Part shown: positions 1 to 8,140 of the stretch, piece by piece
Numbering within the stretch: position 1 is the stretch's first letter
How the letters are laid out: every line of letters starts with the position of its first letter
Assembly (NCBI RefSeq): GCF_900536025.1
Contig: NZ_UNOZ01000002.1
Coordinates: 186,001-250,000 of the forward strand
DNA: 64,000 bases
Source: Pseudomonas reidholzensis
GTDB taxonomy: Bacteria; Pseudomonadota; Gammaproteobacteria; Pseudomonadales; Pseudomonadaceae
Direction of reading: 5' to 3'
Notes under the pieces: model-generated
The model's database searches: none
What the model was told of the DNA's origin: nothing
The model's input: only the letters and a program-made list of their open reading frames with translations
Position numbers and translations under genes: made by a program

Positions 1-950
1 TTGCAACCGCCAATGCGGTAGCCGCTGTCGACCCAGCAATCCCGACCTACACCAAGACCACCGGTGTATCGGGCAACCTCTCCAGCGTCGGTTCGGACAC
101 CCTCGCCAACCTGATGACTCTGTGGGCCGAGGCCTACAAGAAGGAATATCCGAACGTAAACATCCAGATCCAGGCGGCCGGCTCCTCCACCGCGCCACCT
201 GCACTGACCGAAGGCACCGCCAACCTCGGCCCGATGAGCCGCAAGATGAAGGACGTCGAGCTGCAGGCCTTCGAGCAGAAGTACGGCTACAAGCCAACCG
301 CCATCCCGGTCGCGGTCGACGCCCTGGCCGTGTTCGTGCACAAGGACAACCCGATCAAAGGCCTGACCATGGAACAGGTCGATGCGGTCTTCTCTTCGAC
401 TCGCCTGTGCGGCGCCAAGGCCGACGTGAAAACCTGGGGTGACCTGGGTGTGACCGGCGACCTGGCCAACAAGCCAGTGCAGCTGTTCGGCCGCAACTCG
501 GTGTCCGGCACCTACGGCTACTTCAAGGAAGAAGCCCTGTGCAAAGGCGACTTCAAGCCTAACGTCAACGAACAGCCAGGCTCGGCTTCGGTCGTGCAGT
601 CGATCAGCAGCTCGCTGAACGGTATCGGCTACTCGGGTATCGGTTACAAGACCGCCAGCGTCAAGACCGTACCCCTGGCCAAGAAAGGCAGCACCGAGTT
701 CATCGAAGACAACGAAGAAAACGCCCTGAACGGCAAGTACCCGCTGTCGCGCTTCCTCTACGTCTACGTCAACAAGGCGCCGAACAAGCCGCTGGCCCCG
801 CTGGACGCCGAGTTCATCAAGCTGGTCCTGTCGCAAGCCGGCCAGCAGGTCGTGGTCAAGGATGGTTACATCCCGCTGCCGAAGAAGGTAGTCGACAAGG
901 CCCTGGCTGACCTGGGTCTGGATCACAACGCCAACGTTGCCAAGAAGTAA
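1..950 (+). CDS. pstS: Phosphate ABC transporter, substrate-binding protein PstS (5' end outside window)
   Basis: This is the periplasmic protein that captures inorganic phosphate and hands it to PstC/PstA. Its start lies before the window; the first whole codon is at position 3 and 315 residues are visible to the TAA at 948-950. The frame stays open upstream of the first internal ATG at 114, and that stretch carries the family's N-terminal phosphate-binding segment ([14 protein letters not shown]), so the ORF is not a short protein starting at 114. A second binding segment, [14 protein letters not shown], follows in mid-protein. The signal peptide is not visible apart from the tail reading [12 protein letters not shown] long perfect hairpin at 962-991 and a separate PhoB box before pstC follow it, so pstS is probably expressed apart from, and more strongly than, the permease genes. 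Confidence 0.96.
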   Translation, partial: ATANAVAAVDPAIPTYTKTTGVSGNLSSVGSDTLANLMTLWAEAYKKEYPNVNIQIQAAGSSTAPPALTEGTANLGPMSRKMKDVELQAFEQKYGYKPTAIPVAVDALAVFVHKDNPIKGLTMEQVDAVFSSTRLCGAKADVKTWGDLGVTGDLANKPVQLFGRNSVSGTYGYFKEEALCKGDFKPNVNEQPGSASVVQSISSSLNGIGYSGIGYKTASVKTVPLAKKGSTEFIEDNEENALNGKYPLSRFLYVYVNKAPNKPLAPLDAEFIKLVLSQAGQQVVVKDGYIPLPKKVVDKALADLGLDHNANVAKK

Positions 951-961
951 GTAGGACCCCG

Positions 962-991
962 GCGAAGGCTGGCCACAGGGCCAGCCTTCGC
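962..991 (+). other. pstS-pstC intercistronic stem-loop
   Basis: A perfect 13-bp stem (GCGAAGGCTGGCC with its complement) closes a four-base loop, ACAG. No T-run follows, so it fits an RNA 3'-end stabiliser or processing barrier for pstS mRNA better than a classical intrinsic terminator. Such hairpins after genes for abundant binding proteins commonly uncouple their level from that of the transporter genes downstream. Confidence 0.7.
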
Positions 992-1049
992 ACACATTCC
1001 CAGTCCGAAGCCAGGTCATCTGTGCGGCGGGCTTTTTTGCGTCAATGCA

Positions 1050-1083
1050 CTGTCATGTTTCTGTCATACGGGACCGCTAGGGT
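1050..1083 (+). promoter_or_regulatory. PhoB box and -10 element for pstCAB-phoU
   Basis: Two CTGTCAT repeats separated by four bases (CTGTCAT at 1050-1056, GTTT, CTGTCAT at 1061-1067) match the PhoB box consensus exactly. Ten bases further on, TAGGGT (1078-1083) is placed as a -10 hexamer, which fits PhoB-activated promoters where the box replaces the -35. The predicted transcription start then falls very close to the pstC ATG at 1090. Confidence 0.88.
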
Positions 1084-1089
1084 GTGCGC

Positions 1090-3378
1090 ATGAATGATCT
1101 GGCCAACTCCACCATGACCCAAAATTCTCCCCCGGTGCGGATTGATTTCAATACGCCCGAGTTGCAGCGCAAGCGCAAGATGCGTGCGTTCAAGGACCGC
1201 CTGACCCGCTGGTATGTACTGGTGGGCGGGCTTGCCGTTTTGGCGGCGATTACCCTGATCTTCTTCTACCTGGCCTATGTAGTGTTGCCGCTGTTCCAGG
1301 GCGCCGAACTGACCAGCAAGAAGGCCCTGGAGCCGACCTGGCTGCAGCAGGATGCCGGCAAGCCGCTGATGATCGCCCTTGAAGAGCAGAATCTGGTGGG
1401 CATGCGTGTGTCCGACAAGGGCCAGGCGCTGTTCTTCGACACCAAGACCGGTGCCGAGCTGAAACGCGTCGAGCTGCCCGTGCCGGCCGGCACCCAGGTG
1501 ACCTCGATCGGTAGCGACCAGCCGGGCAGCCCGCTGATCGTGCTGGGCCTGTCCAACGGCCAGGCGATGGTGTTCAACCACACCTACAAGGTCACCTACC
1601 CGGACAACCAGAAGACCATCACCCCTGGCATCGACTTCCCGTATGGCCAGGCGCCGTTCGCCCTCGATCCCCAGGGCCGCGCGCTCGAGCACGTCAGCGT
1701 CAACGTCAATGGCGAGACCCTGACGGTCGCCGGCTCGCACGGTTCGCAACTGCTGGTCAGCCAGCTGACCCGCGAAGAAAACATGATGACCGGCGAGGTC
1801 ACCAGCGAGCAGAAGACCATCGACCTGCCGCAGATGACCGAGCCGGTCAAAGCCATCTTCATCGACCCGCGCCAGCAATGGCTGTACGTGATCAACGGGC
1901 GCGCCCAGGCCGACGTGTTCAGCCTGCGCGACAAGAGCCTCAACGGTCGCTACAAGCTGCTCGACGACGGCCAGTCGGAAATCACCGCCAGCGCCCAGCT
2001 GGTGGGCGGTATCTCGCTGATCTTCGGTGACTCCAAAGGCGGCCTGAGCCAGTGGTTCATGGCCCGCGACCCGGATGGGGAGCAACGCTTCAAACTGATC
2101 CGCAGCTTCCAGATGGGCGCGGCACCGGTGGTGCAGATCGACGCCGAAGAACGCCGCAAGGGCTTCATCGCCCTGGACAGCGCCGGCCAGCTGGGGGTGT
2201 TCCACAGCACCGCGCACCGCACCCTGCTGGTCGAGCCGGCCGCCGAAGGCGCGGGCATCCTCGCCCTGTCGCCACGCGCCAACCGCATCATCATCGAGGA
2301 AGGCGGCAAGCTGCTGCCACTGAGCCTGAAGAACCCGCACCCGGAAGTGTCCTGGAGCGCGTTGTGGAGCAAGGTCTGGTACGAGAACTACGACGAGCCG
2401 AAGTATGTCTGGCAGTCGACCGCCTCGAACACCGACTTCGAGCCCAAGCTGAGCCTCTCGCCGCTGACCTTCGGTACCCTCAAGGCCGCGTTCTACGCGA
2501 TGATCCTGGCGGCGCCGCTGGCCATCGCTGCCGCGATCTACACCGCCTACTTCATGGCCCCGGGCATGCGCCGCAAGGTCAAGCCGGTGATCGAGCTGAT
2601 GGAAGCGATGCCGACGGTGATCCTCGGCTTCTTCGCCGGCCTGTTCCTGGCGCCGTACCTGGAAGGCCACCTGCCGGGTGTGTTCAGCCTGTTCCTGCTG
2701 ATGCCGATCGGCATCCTGGTGGCCGGCTTCGGCTGGAGCCGCCTGCCTGAGTCCCTGCGCCTGCGGGTGCCGGATGGCTGGGAAGCGGCGATCCTGATCC
2801 CGGTGATCCTGTTCACCGGCTGGGCTGCCCTGTCCATGAGCCCGTTCCTCGAAACCTGGTTCTTCGGTGGCGACATGCGCCTGTGGATCAGCAACGACCT
2901 GGGCATCACCTACGACCAGCGCAACGCTCTGGTCGTCGGTATCGCCATGGGCTTCGCGGTGATCCCGAACATCTACTCGATTGCCGAAGACGCCGTGTTC
3001 AGCGTGCCGCGCAGCCTCACCCTGGGCTCGCTGGCCCTGGGTGCGACGCCGTGGCAGACCCTGACCCGCGTGGTCATCCTGACCGCCAGCCCGGGGATCT
3101 TCTCGGCGCTGATGATCGGCATGGGCCGTGCGGTGGGCGAGACCATGATCGTGCTGATGGCCACCGGCAACACCCCGGTCATGGAAATGAACCTGTTCGA
3201 AGGCATGCGTACCCTGGCCGCCAACGTCGCGGTGGAGATGCCCGAGTCGGAAGTCGGCGGCAGCCACTACCGCGTGCTGTTCCTCGCCGCGCTGGTACTG
3301 CTGATGTTCACCTTCGTGATGAACACCCTGGCCGAGCTGATTCGTCAGCGTCTGCGCAAGAAATACTCGTCGCTTTGA
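1090..3378 (+). CDS. pstC: Phosphate ABC transporter permease PstC, long form
   Basis: This is one of the two inner-membrane channel subunits for phosphate import. The protein has 762 residues, more than twice the roughly 320 of E. coli PstC. It has an N-terminal membrane helix (about 35-60), then a large non-permease region of about 380 residues, then the permease core (about 450-755) with an EAA-type loop reading SLTLGSLALGATPW, which contacts PstB. The ATG at 1090 was chosen. A GTG at 1084 is in frame but overlaps the AGGG sequence that could serve the ATG as ribosome-binding site; another in-frame ATG is at 1114. Because the predicted PhoB-driven transcript starts near 1090, the exact start is uncertain. 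It is followed after 17 bases by pstA. Confidence 0.93.
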   Translation: MNDLANSTMTQNSPPVRIDFNTPELQRKRKMRAFKDRLTRWYVLVGGLAVLAAITLIFFYLAYVVLPLFQGAELTSKKALEPTWLQQDAGKPLMIALEEQNLVGMRVSDKGQALFFDTKTGAELKRVELPVPAGTQVTSIGSDQPGSPLIVLGLSNGQAMVFNHTYKVTYPDNQKTITPGIDFPYGQAPFALDPQGRALEHVSVNVNGETLTVAGSHGSQLLVSQLTREENMMTGEVTSEQKTIDLPQMTEPVKAIFIDPRQQWLYVINGRAQADVFSLRDKSLNGRYKLLDDGQSEITASAQLVGGISLIFGDSKGGLSQWFMARDPDGEQRFKLIRSFQMGAAPVVQIDAEERRKGFIALDSAGQLGVFHSTAHRTLLVEPAAEGAGILALSPRANRIIIEEGGKLLPLSLKNPHPEVSWSALWSKVWYENYDEPKYVWQSTASNTDFEPKLSLSPLTFGTLKAAFYAMILAAPLAIAAAIYTAYFMAPGMRRKVKPVIELMEAMPTVILGFFAGLFLAPYLEGHLPGVFSLFLLMPIGILVAGFGWSRLPESLRLRVPDGWEAAILIPVILFTGWAALSMSPFLETWFFGGDMRLWISNDLGITYDQRNALVVGIAMGFAVIPNIYSIAEDAVFSVPRSLTLGSLALGATPWQTLTRVVILTASPGIFSALMIGMGRAVGETMIVLMATGNTPVMEMNLFEGMRTLAANVAVEMPESEVGGSHYRVLFLAALVLLMFTFVMNTLAELIRQRLRKKYSSL

Positions 3379-3395
3379 TAGAAAGGTAGAGATCC

Positions 3396-5066
3396 GTGAA
3401 AAAGGATTCCCTCAAAGGCTGGTTCAAGAGCGGCGCTCCGGGTGTGTGGATCAGCGGTGGCGCCGTCGCCATCGCCGTGATCATGACCGTGGGCCTGCTG
3501 GCGGTGATCGCCGTGCGTGGCCTCGGCCACTTCTGGCCAGCCGACCTGATCCAGGCCACCTACAAGGTGCCTGGCCAGGCCGACCATGTGGTCATCGGTG
3601 AAGTGGTACAAAAGGAACAGGTGCCGCTGGCACGCCTGAAGGGCGCCGGCCTGCCGGTGCCTGACGACGGCCCGGAGTTCATGACCCGCGAGCTGGTCAA
3701 GGTCGGTAACCGCGACCTCAACGGCAGCGACTTCACCTGGGTGGTCGGCGACTGGCTGGTGGATCAGACCACCCCCGCCGAACTGATCGCCCTCGAGCGT
3801 CGCGAGTGGGGCAACTTCTACGGCTACCTGGTCAGCGTCAAGCAAGACGGCAAGGTCGTCGCCGAAGGCCAGGCGGCCTGGGGCGAGCTGCAGGCGCGTC
3901 TCAAGCGCGCCAGCCAGCTGGCCGGCGAGCTGCAGTCGCTCGAGAAGAAAGACATCGGTGCGATCAACCATGGCCTGGAGCGCCTGCGCCTGCAAAGCCG
4001 CAAGCTTGAGCTGCACGGCAAGCTGGACGCCGCCGCTCAAGCCGACATGGAGTCCGAGCGCGCCGAGCTGAACAACCGCTACAAGGCCATCGAAGACCGC
4101 CTTGGCGCATTGCACGCCGACTTCAGCCGCGACAGCCTGGTGGCCCGCGATGGCAACGGCCGCGAAGTCGAGATCAACCTCGACAAGGTGGTCCACGCCT
4201 ACCAGCCGAACGGCATGGGCACGGTCACCAAGCTGGGCACCTACTTCGCCAAGGTGTGGGAGTTCCTCAGTGATGACCCGCGCGAGGCGAACACCGAGGG
4301 CGGCATCTTCCCGGCGATCTTCGGGACCGTGATGATGACCCTGATCATGGCCGTGATCGTCACCCCGTTCGGCGTGCTGGCGGCGGTGTACCTGCGGGAA
4401 TACGCACGCCAGGGCCCGGTGACGCGCTTGATCCGCATCGCCGTGAACAACCTGGCGGGTGTACCGGCGATCGTCTACGGCGTGTTCGGCCTGGGCTTCT
4501 TCGTCTATGTGCTGGGTGGCTCGATCGACCGCCTGTTCTTCCCTGAAGCCCTGCCGGCGCCGACCCTGGGTACTCCGGGCCTGCTGTGGGCCTCGCTGAC
4601 CCTGGCGCTGCTGGCGGTGCCGGTAGTGATCGTGGCCACCGAAGAGGGCCTGGCGCGGATCCCGCGGACCGTGCGCGAGGGCTCGCTGGCCCTTGGTGCG
4701 ACCAAGGCCGAGACCCTGTGGAAGATCGTCCTGCCCATGGCCAGCCCGGCGATGATGACCGGGATGATCCTCGCCGTGGCCCGTGCCGCCGGTGAAGTGG
4801 CACCCTTGATGCTGGTCGGTGTGGTGAAGCTGGCGCCGTCGCTGCCGGTGGACGGTAACTACCCTTACCTGCACCTGGACCAGAAGATCATGCACCTGGG
4901 CTTCCACATCTACGACGTCGGCTTCCAGAGCCCCAACGTCGAGGCCGCGCGGCCGCTGGTGTATGCCACCGCATTGCTGCTGGTGCTGGTGATCGCCACG
5001 CTCAACCTGTCCGCGGTGTGGATGCGTAACCACCTGCGCGAGAAGTACAAGGCGCTGGACCACTGA
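3396..5066 (+). CDS. pstA: Phosphate ABC transporter permease PstA, long form
   Basis: This is the second membrane channel subunit of the phosphate importer. It has 556 residues against about 296 in E. coli. There is an N-terminal helix (about 18-40), then an extra soluble domain of about 240 residues with a charged helical stretch (about 160-240, rich in Arg, Glu and Leu), then the permease core (about 300-555) with the EAA-loop segment REGSLALGATKAET. The start is GTG at 3396, preceded by GAAAGG at a suitable distance. PstC and PstA both carry large extra domains, which seems to be the usual form in pseudomonads; their role is not evident from sequence. Confidence 0.93.
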   Translation: MKKDSLKGWFKSGAPGVWISGGAVAIAVIMTVGLLAVIAVRGLGHFWPADLIQATYKVPGQADHVVIGEVVQKEQVPLARLKGAGLPVPDDGPEFMTRELVKVGNRDLNGSDFTWVVGDWLVDQTTPAELIALERREWGNFYGYLVSVKQDGKVVAEGQAAWGELQARLKRASQLAGELQSLEKKDIGAINHGLERLRLQSRKLELHGKLDAAAQADMESERAELNNRYKAIEDRLGALHADFSRDSLVARDGNGREVEINLDKVVHAYQPNGMGTVTKLGTYFAKVWEFLSDDPREANTEGGIFPAIFGTVMMTLIMAVIVTPFGVLAAVYLREYARQGPVTRLIRIAVNNLAGVPAIVYGVFGLGFFVYVLGGSIDRLFFPEALPAPTLGTPGLLWASLTLALLAVPVVIVATEEGLARIPRTVREGSLALGATKAETLWKIVLPMASPAMMTGMILAVARAAGEVAPLMLVGVVKLAPSLPVDGNYPYLHLDQKIMHLGFHIYDVGFQSPNVEAARPLVYATALLLVLVIATLNLSAVWMRNHLREKYKALDH

Positions 5067-5083
5067 TCCTGATCTGCAAGCGT

Positions 5084-5104
5084 GCCGCCCACCCACCGGG
5101 CGGC
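5084..5104 (+). other. pstA-pstB intercistronic hairpin
   Basis: GCCGCCC and GGGCGGC form a 7-bp GC-only stem with a seven-base loop, followed only by CCTTTG. The weak T-tract suggests an mRNA-processing or pausing structure within the operon rather than a full terminator. Confidence 0.45.
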
Positions 5105-5139
5105 CCTTTGAAACGAATTGATAGCGTATGGAGTTGACC

Positions 5140-5973
5140 ATGCAGCAAGAATCCCACACCCACGGCATCGACATGTCGGCCCTGGGTCGCGACAAGCAGG
5201 GCCTGCGCCTGGCCGAAGAAACCGTGGCCATCGAAGTGCCTGGCCTGTCCCTCTACTACGGTGACAAGCAGGCGCTGTTCGACGTCAGCATGAACATCCC
5301 CAAGCAGCGCGTGACCGCCTTCATCGGCCCGTCCGGCTGCGGCAAGTCGACCCTGCTGCGCACGTTCAACCGCATGAACGACCTGGTCGATGGCTGCCGT
5401 GTCGACGGCGCGATCAACCTCTACGGCAACAACATCTACCGCAAGGGCGAAGACGTCGCCGAGCTGCGTCGCCGGGTCGGCATGGTGTTCCAGAAGCCCA
5501 ACCCGTTCCCCAAGACCATCTACGAGAACGTCGTCTACGGCCTGCGCATCCAGGGCATCAACAAGAAGCGCACCCTCGACGAGGCCGTTGAGTGGGCCCT
5601 CAAGGGCGCGGCCCTGTGGGAGGAGGTCAAGGACCGCCTGCACGAGTCGGCGCTGGGCCTGTCCGGCGGTCAGCAGCAACGTCTGGTGATTGCCCGGACC
5701 ATCGCCGTCGAGCCTGAAGTGCTGCTGCTCGATGAGCCGTGCTCGGCACTCGACCCGATCTCGACGTTGAAGGTCGAAGAGCTGATCTACGAACTGAAAT
5801 CCAAGTACACCATCGTCATCGTTACCCACAACATGCAGCAGGCGGCGCGCGTCTCCGACTACACCGCGTTCATGTACATGGGCAAACTGATCGAATTCGG
5901 TGATACCGATACACTGTTCACCAACCCGTCGAAGAAGCAGACCGAAGACTACATCACCGGTCGCTACGGCTAG
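5140..5973 (+). CDS. pstB: Phosphate ABC transporter ATPase PstB
   Basis: This is the cytoplasmic ATPase that powers PstC/PstA and, with PhoU, signals phosphate status to PhoR. It has Walker A (GPSGCGKST), the ABC signature (LSGGQQQR), Walker B (VLLLDEP) and the H-loop (VTHN), so it looks fully active. The start was set at the ATG at 5140, giving 277 residues, because GGAG at 5130-5133 lies just before it. The in-frame ATG at 5128 has no ribosome-binding site and would itself contain that GGAG. It has about 20 residues more at the N-terminus than E. coli PstB. Confidence 0.95.
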   Translation: MQQESHTHGIDMSALGRDKQGLRLAEETVAIEVPGLSLYYGDKQALFDVSMNIPKQRVTAFIGPSGCGKSTLLRTFNRMNDLVDGCRVDGAINLYGNNIYRKGEDVAELRRRVGMVFQKPNPFPKTIYENVVYGLRIQGINKKRTLDEAVEWALKGAALWEEVKDRLHESALGLSGGQQQRLVIARTIAVEPEVLLLDEPCSALDPISTLKVEELIYELKSKYTIVIVTHNMQQAARVSDYTAFMYMGKLIEFGDTDTLFTNPSKKQTEDYITGRYG

Positions 5974-5980
5974 CAGCAGC

Positions 5981-6079
5981 CGCAAGCTTGAAGTTTCAAG
6001 CTGCAAGAAAGCGGCGAGCGTGAAGCCCGGAACGACACGAACAACTTGAAGCTTGAAGCTTGCCACCTGAAGCTTCTTC
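5981..6079. repeat. CTTGAAG-type repeat cluster between pstB and phoU
   Basis: The spacer holds a palindrome AGCTTGAA-GT-TTCAAGCT (5985-6002) and a tandem CTTGAAG at 6045-6051 and 6052-6058, followed by CTTG and, a little further on, CTGAAGCTTC. It is lower in GC than the flanking genes. It could fold in the pstB-phoU mRNA. AAGCTTGAAG-like words are, from memory, common in Pseudomonas spacers. Confidence 0.6.
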
Positions 6080-6092
6080 GCGGAGCGAAAGC

Positions 6093-6863
6093 ATGATCAA
6101 CAAAGAAAGCCTTACCCATCACATCTCCCAGCAGTTCAATGCCGAGCTGGAGGAGGTTCGCAGCCACCTCCTGGCGATGGGCGGCCTGGTCGAGAAGCAA
6201 GTCAACGACGCCGTCACCGCGCTGATCGAGGCCGACTCGGGCCTGGCCCAGCAGGTGCGTGAAGTCGACGAACAGATCAACCAGATGGAGCGCAACATCG
6301 ACGAGGAATGCGTGCGCATCCTCGCCCGTCGCCAGCCGGCGGCCTCCGACCTGCGCCTGATCATCAGCATCTCCAAGTCGGTGATCGACCTCGAGCGCAT
6401 CGGTGACGAGTCGACCAAGATCGCCCGTCGCGCCATCCAGCTCTGCGAAGAAGGCGAGTCGCCGCGCGGCTACGTCGAAGTGCGCCATATCGGCGACCAG
6501 GTGCGCAACATGGTCCGCGACGCGCTGGACGCCTTTGCCCGCTTCGACGCCGACCTGGCCCTGTCGGTGGCCCAGTACGACAAGACCATCGACCGCGAGT
6601 ACAAGACCGCCCTGCGCGAGCTGGTCACCTACATGATGGAAGACCCGCGCTCGATCTCGCGGGTGCTCAGCGTGATCTGGGCGCTGCGTTCGCTGGAGCG
6701 TATCGGCGACCACGCCCGCAACATCTCCGAGCTGGTGATCTACCTGGTGCGGGGCACCGACGTGCGCCACATGGGCCTCAAGCGGATGAAGGCGGAAGTC
6801 GAAGGGACGGCCGGTCGCGAGGGCGATAGCGCTAATGTTTCGGCCGAATCGGACGATAAATAG
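6093..6863 (+). CDS. phoU: Phosphate signalling regulator PhoU
   Basis: PhoU links the Pst transporter to the PhoR kinase and turns the Pho response off when phosphate is plentiful. The 256-residue all-helical protein has the two PhoU repeats, each with its metal-binding E-x3-D type signature: DLERIGDESTKIA (about 99-111) and SLERIGDHARNIS (about 201-213). The ATG at 6093 was chosen because GGAG (6082-6085) precedes it; an upstream in-frame ATG at 6060 would translate the repeat region. It is the last gene of the pst operon and a clear terminator follows. Confidence 0.96.
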   Translation: MINKESLTHHISQQFNAELEEVRSHLLAMGGLVEKQVNDAVTALIEADSGLAQQVREVDEQINQMERNIDEECVRILARRQPAASDLRLIISISKSVIDLERIGDESTKIARRAIQLCEEGESPRGYVEVRHIGDQVRNMVRDALDAFARFDADLALSVAQYDKTIDREYKTALRELVTYMMEDPRSISRVLSVIWALRSLERIGDHARNISELVIYLVRGTDVRHMGLKRMKAEVEGTAGREGDSANVSAESDDK

Positions 6864-6880
6864 GATTGCTCCCGAGCATG

Positions 6881-6912
6881 AACGCCCGGCCTAGTGCCGG
6901 GCGTTTTCGTTT
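6881..6912 (+). terminator. Terminator of the pst-phoU operon
   Basis: A perfect 10-bp stem, AACGCCCGGC with GCCGGGCGTT, and a CTAGT loop are followed by TTCGTTT. It sits 17 bases after the phoU stop codon. Confidence 0.88.
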
Positions 6913-7026
6913 GCGGTCGAGCAGCCAGTAGGCACCCGCGAACAGTGTAGGCAGTCCCGGCGTGACCAGTGCTTGGCAAATGGCCATCAGTCAGCGGTAT
7001 GCTAGTCGGGATCAAGAGGAGTGTTG

Positions 7027-7929
7027 ATGAGTAAAGTCAATGTACTGGTTGTGGATGACGCCCCGTTCATCCGCGACCTGGTAAAGAAATGCCTGCGCAA
7101 TGCCTTCCCCGGCATGGTCATCGAAGACGCGGTCAACGGTCGCAAGGCCATGGCCATGTTGACCAAGGAGCCGTTCGACCTGGTCCTGTGCGACTGGGAG
7201 ATGCCGGAGATGTCCGGGCTCGAGTTGCTCACCTGGTGCCGCCAGCAGCCTGAGATGAAAGCCCTGCAGTTCATCATGGTGACCAGCCGTGGCGACAAGG
7301 AAAACGTCATCCAGGCGATTCAGGCCGGGGTGTCCGATTTCGTCGGCAAGCCGTTCACCAACGAGCAGTTGCTGACCAAGGTGAAGAAGTCGCTGAGCAA
7401 GATCGGCAAGCTCGACAGCCTGATGGCGGGTGGGCAGGCACGGGTCAACTCGGCGTTTGCCAACGACTCGCTGAGCGCCCTGACCGGTGGCCGTCCTGAG
7501 GCGGCCAAGGTAGCGCCCGCAGCAGCGCTGACGGCGGCCAAGCCGCTGATCAATGCCCCGGCGGCCAAGCCCGCAGCGACGGCTGCGCCGACCGGGCGTG
7601 GCCAGGGCCAGCTGCGTTTGGCGAGCGGCTCGCAGGCGTGCGTGATCAAGGCGTTGAGCCTCAAGGAAGCGCTGCTGGTGGTGCGCCGTAGCGCCAACCT
7701 GCCGCAGGTGCTGGAAGGCGCGGTGCTCGACCTGGAGCAGGGCGAGAACGCCGAGGTGGCCCGCTTGAATGGCTACCTGCATGCCGTGGCGGCGATGGAG
7801 CCAAAGCCTGACAGCGACTGGCTGCAACTGACCTTCAAGTTCGTCGACCAGGACGCGCAGAAGCTCGACTACCTGTCGCGACTGATTGCCCGCGGTACCG
7901 CGCAGAAGCACTTCACCCCCGGCGCGTAA
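7027..7929 (+). CDS. Orphan CheY-type response regulator with uncharacterised C-terminal domain
   Basis: The 300-residue protein starts with an intact receiver domain (about 1-128): acidic pair VVDDAP, phospho-acceptor Asp in LVLCDWEMPEM, and the switch Lys in VGKPF. An Ala-rich flexible linker (about 140-200, with runs such as AAKPAATAA) leads to a C-terminal region of about 100 residues (from GQLRLASGSQ) that shows no DNA-binding or enzymatic motif I recognise. No histidine kinase lies beside it. AGGAG at 7017-7021 supports the ATG at 7027. It follows the phoU terminator, so it is its own unit. A link to phosphate control is possible only by position. Confidence 0.85.
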   Translation: MSKVNVLVVDDAPFIRDLVKKCLRNAFPGMVIEDAVNGRKAMAMLTKEPFDLVLCDWEMPEMSGLELLTWCRQQPEMKALQFIMVTSRGDKENVIQAIQAGVSDFVGKPFTNEQLLTKVKKSLSKIGKLDSLMAGGQARVNSAFANDSLSALTGGRPEAAKVAPAAALTAAKPLINAPAAKPAATAAPTGRGQGQLRLASGSQACVIKALSLKEALLVVRRSANLPQVLEGAVLDLEQGENAEVARLNGYLHAVAAMEPKPDSDWLQLTFKFVDQDAQKLDYLSRLIARGTAQKHFTPGA

Positions 7930-7947
7930 GCGCTGGCAGGGCTGGCC

Positions 7948-8042
7948 CTTTCGCGGGGCAAGCCCGCTCCCATAGGATTGGTGTTGGACTCAGAATTCGG
8001 GCATTGCAGGCACTCTGTGGGAGCGGGCTTGCCCCGCGAAAG
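7948..8042. repeat. Paired inverted REP unit (BIME-like), copy 1
   Basis: Two inverted copies of the REP core (GCGGGGCAAGCCCGCTCCCA and its complement) flank a 40-base spacer. The whole 95-bp unit recurs at 55658-55752 with the same length and about 84 identical positions counted by eye, including the spacer word GGGCATTGCAGG. It lies between the response regulator and the peptidase gene. Confidence 0.9.
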
Positions 8043-8140
8043 GGCCGGCCCTGACCCAACAAAGCCGACCAGCTGCACCTACCCCCTGCAGATCCTGCTG
8101 CTAGGCTTGGACAGATCGCACCTGTCAAAAAGCCACTATC

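Noticed and set aside
1008..1036. T-run at 1032-1037 as a terminator after pstS
   Set aside because: Only a 5-bp stem (AAGCC/GGCTT) with a 17-base loop can be formed, too weak to call.
1042..3267. 741-residue open frame on the minus strand across pstC
   Set aside because: It is a shadow in GC-rich DNA: the plus-strand frame is the full PstC. The antisense product is a low-complexity His/Arg/Gln-rich chain without motifs. The same applies to long frames opposite spoT (26221-28242), the 44944 gene, puuB and recG.
5128..5139. Upstream ATG of pstB
   Set aside because: No ribosome-binding site precedes it; its own bases contain the GGAG that serves the ATG at 5140.
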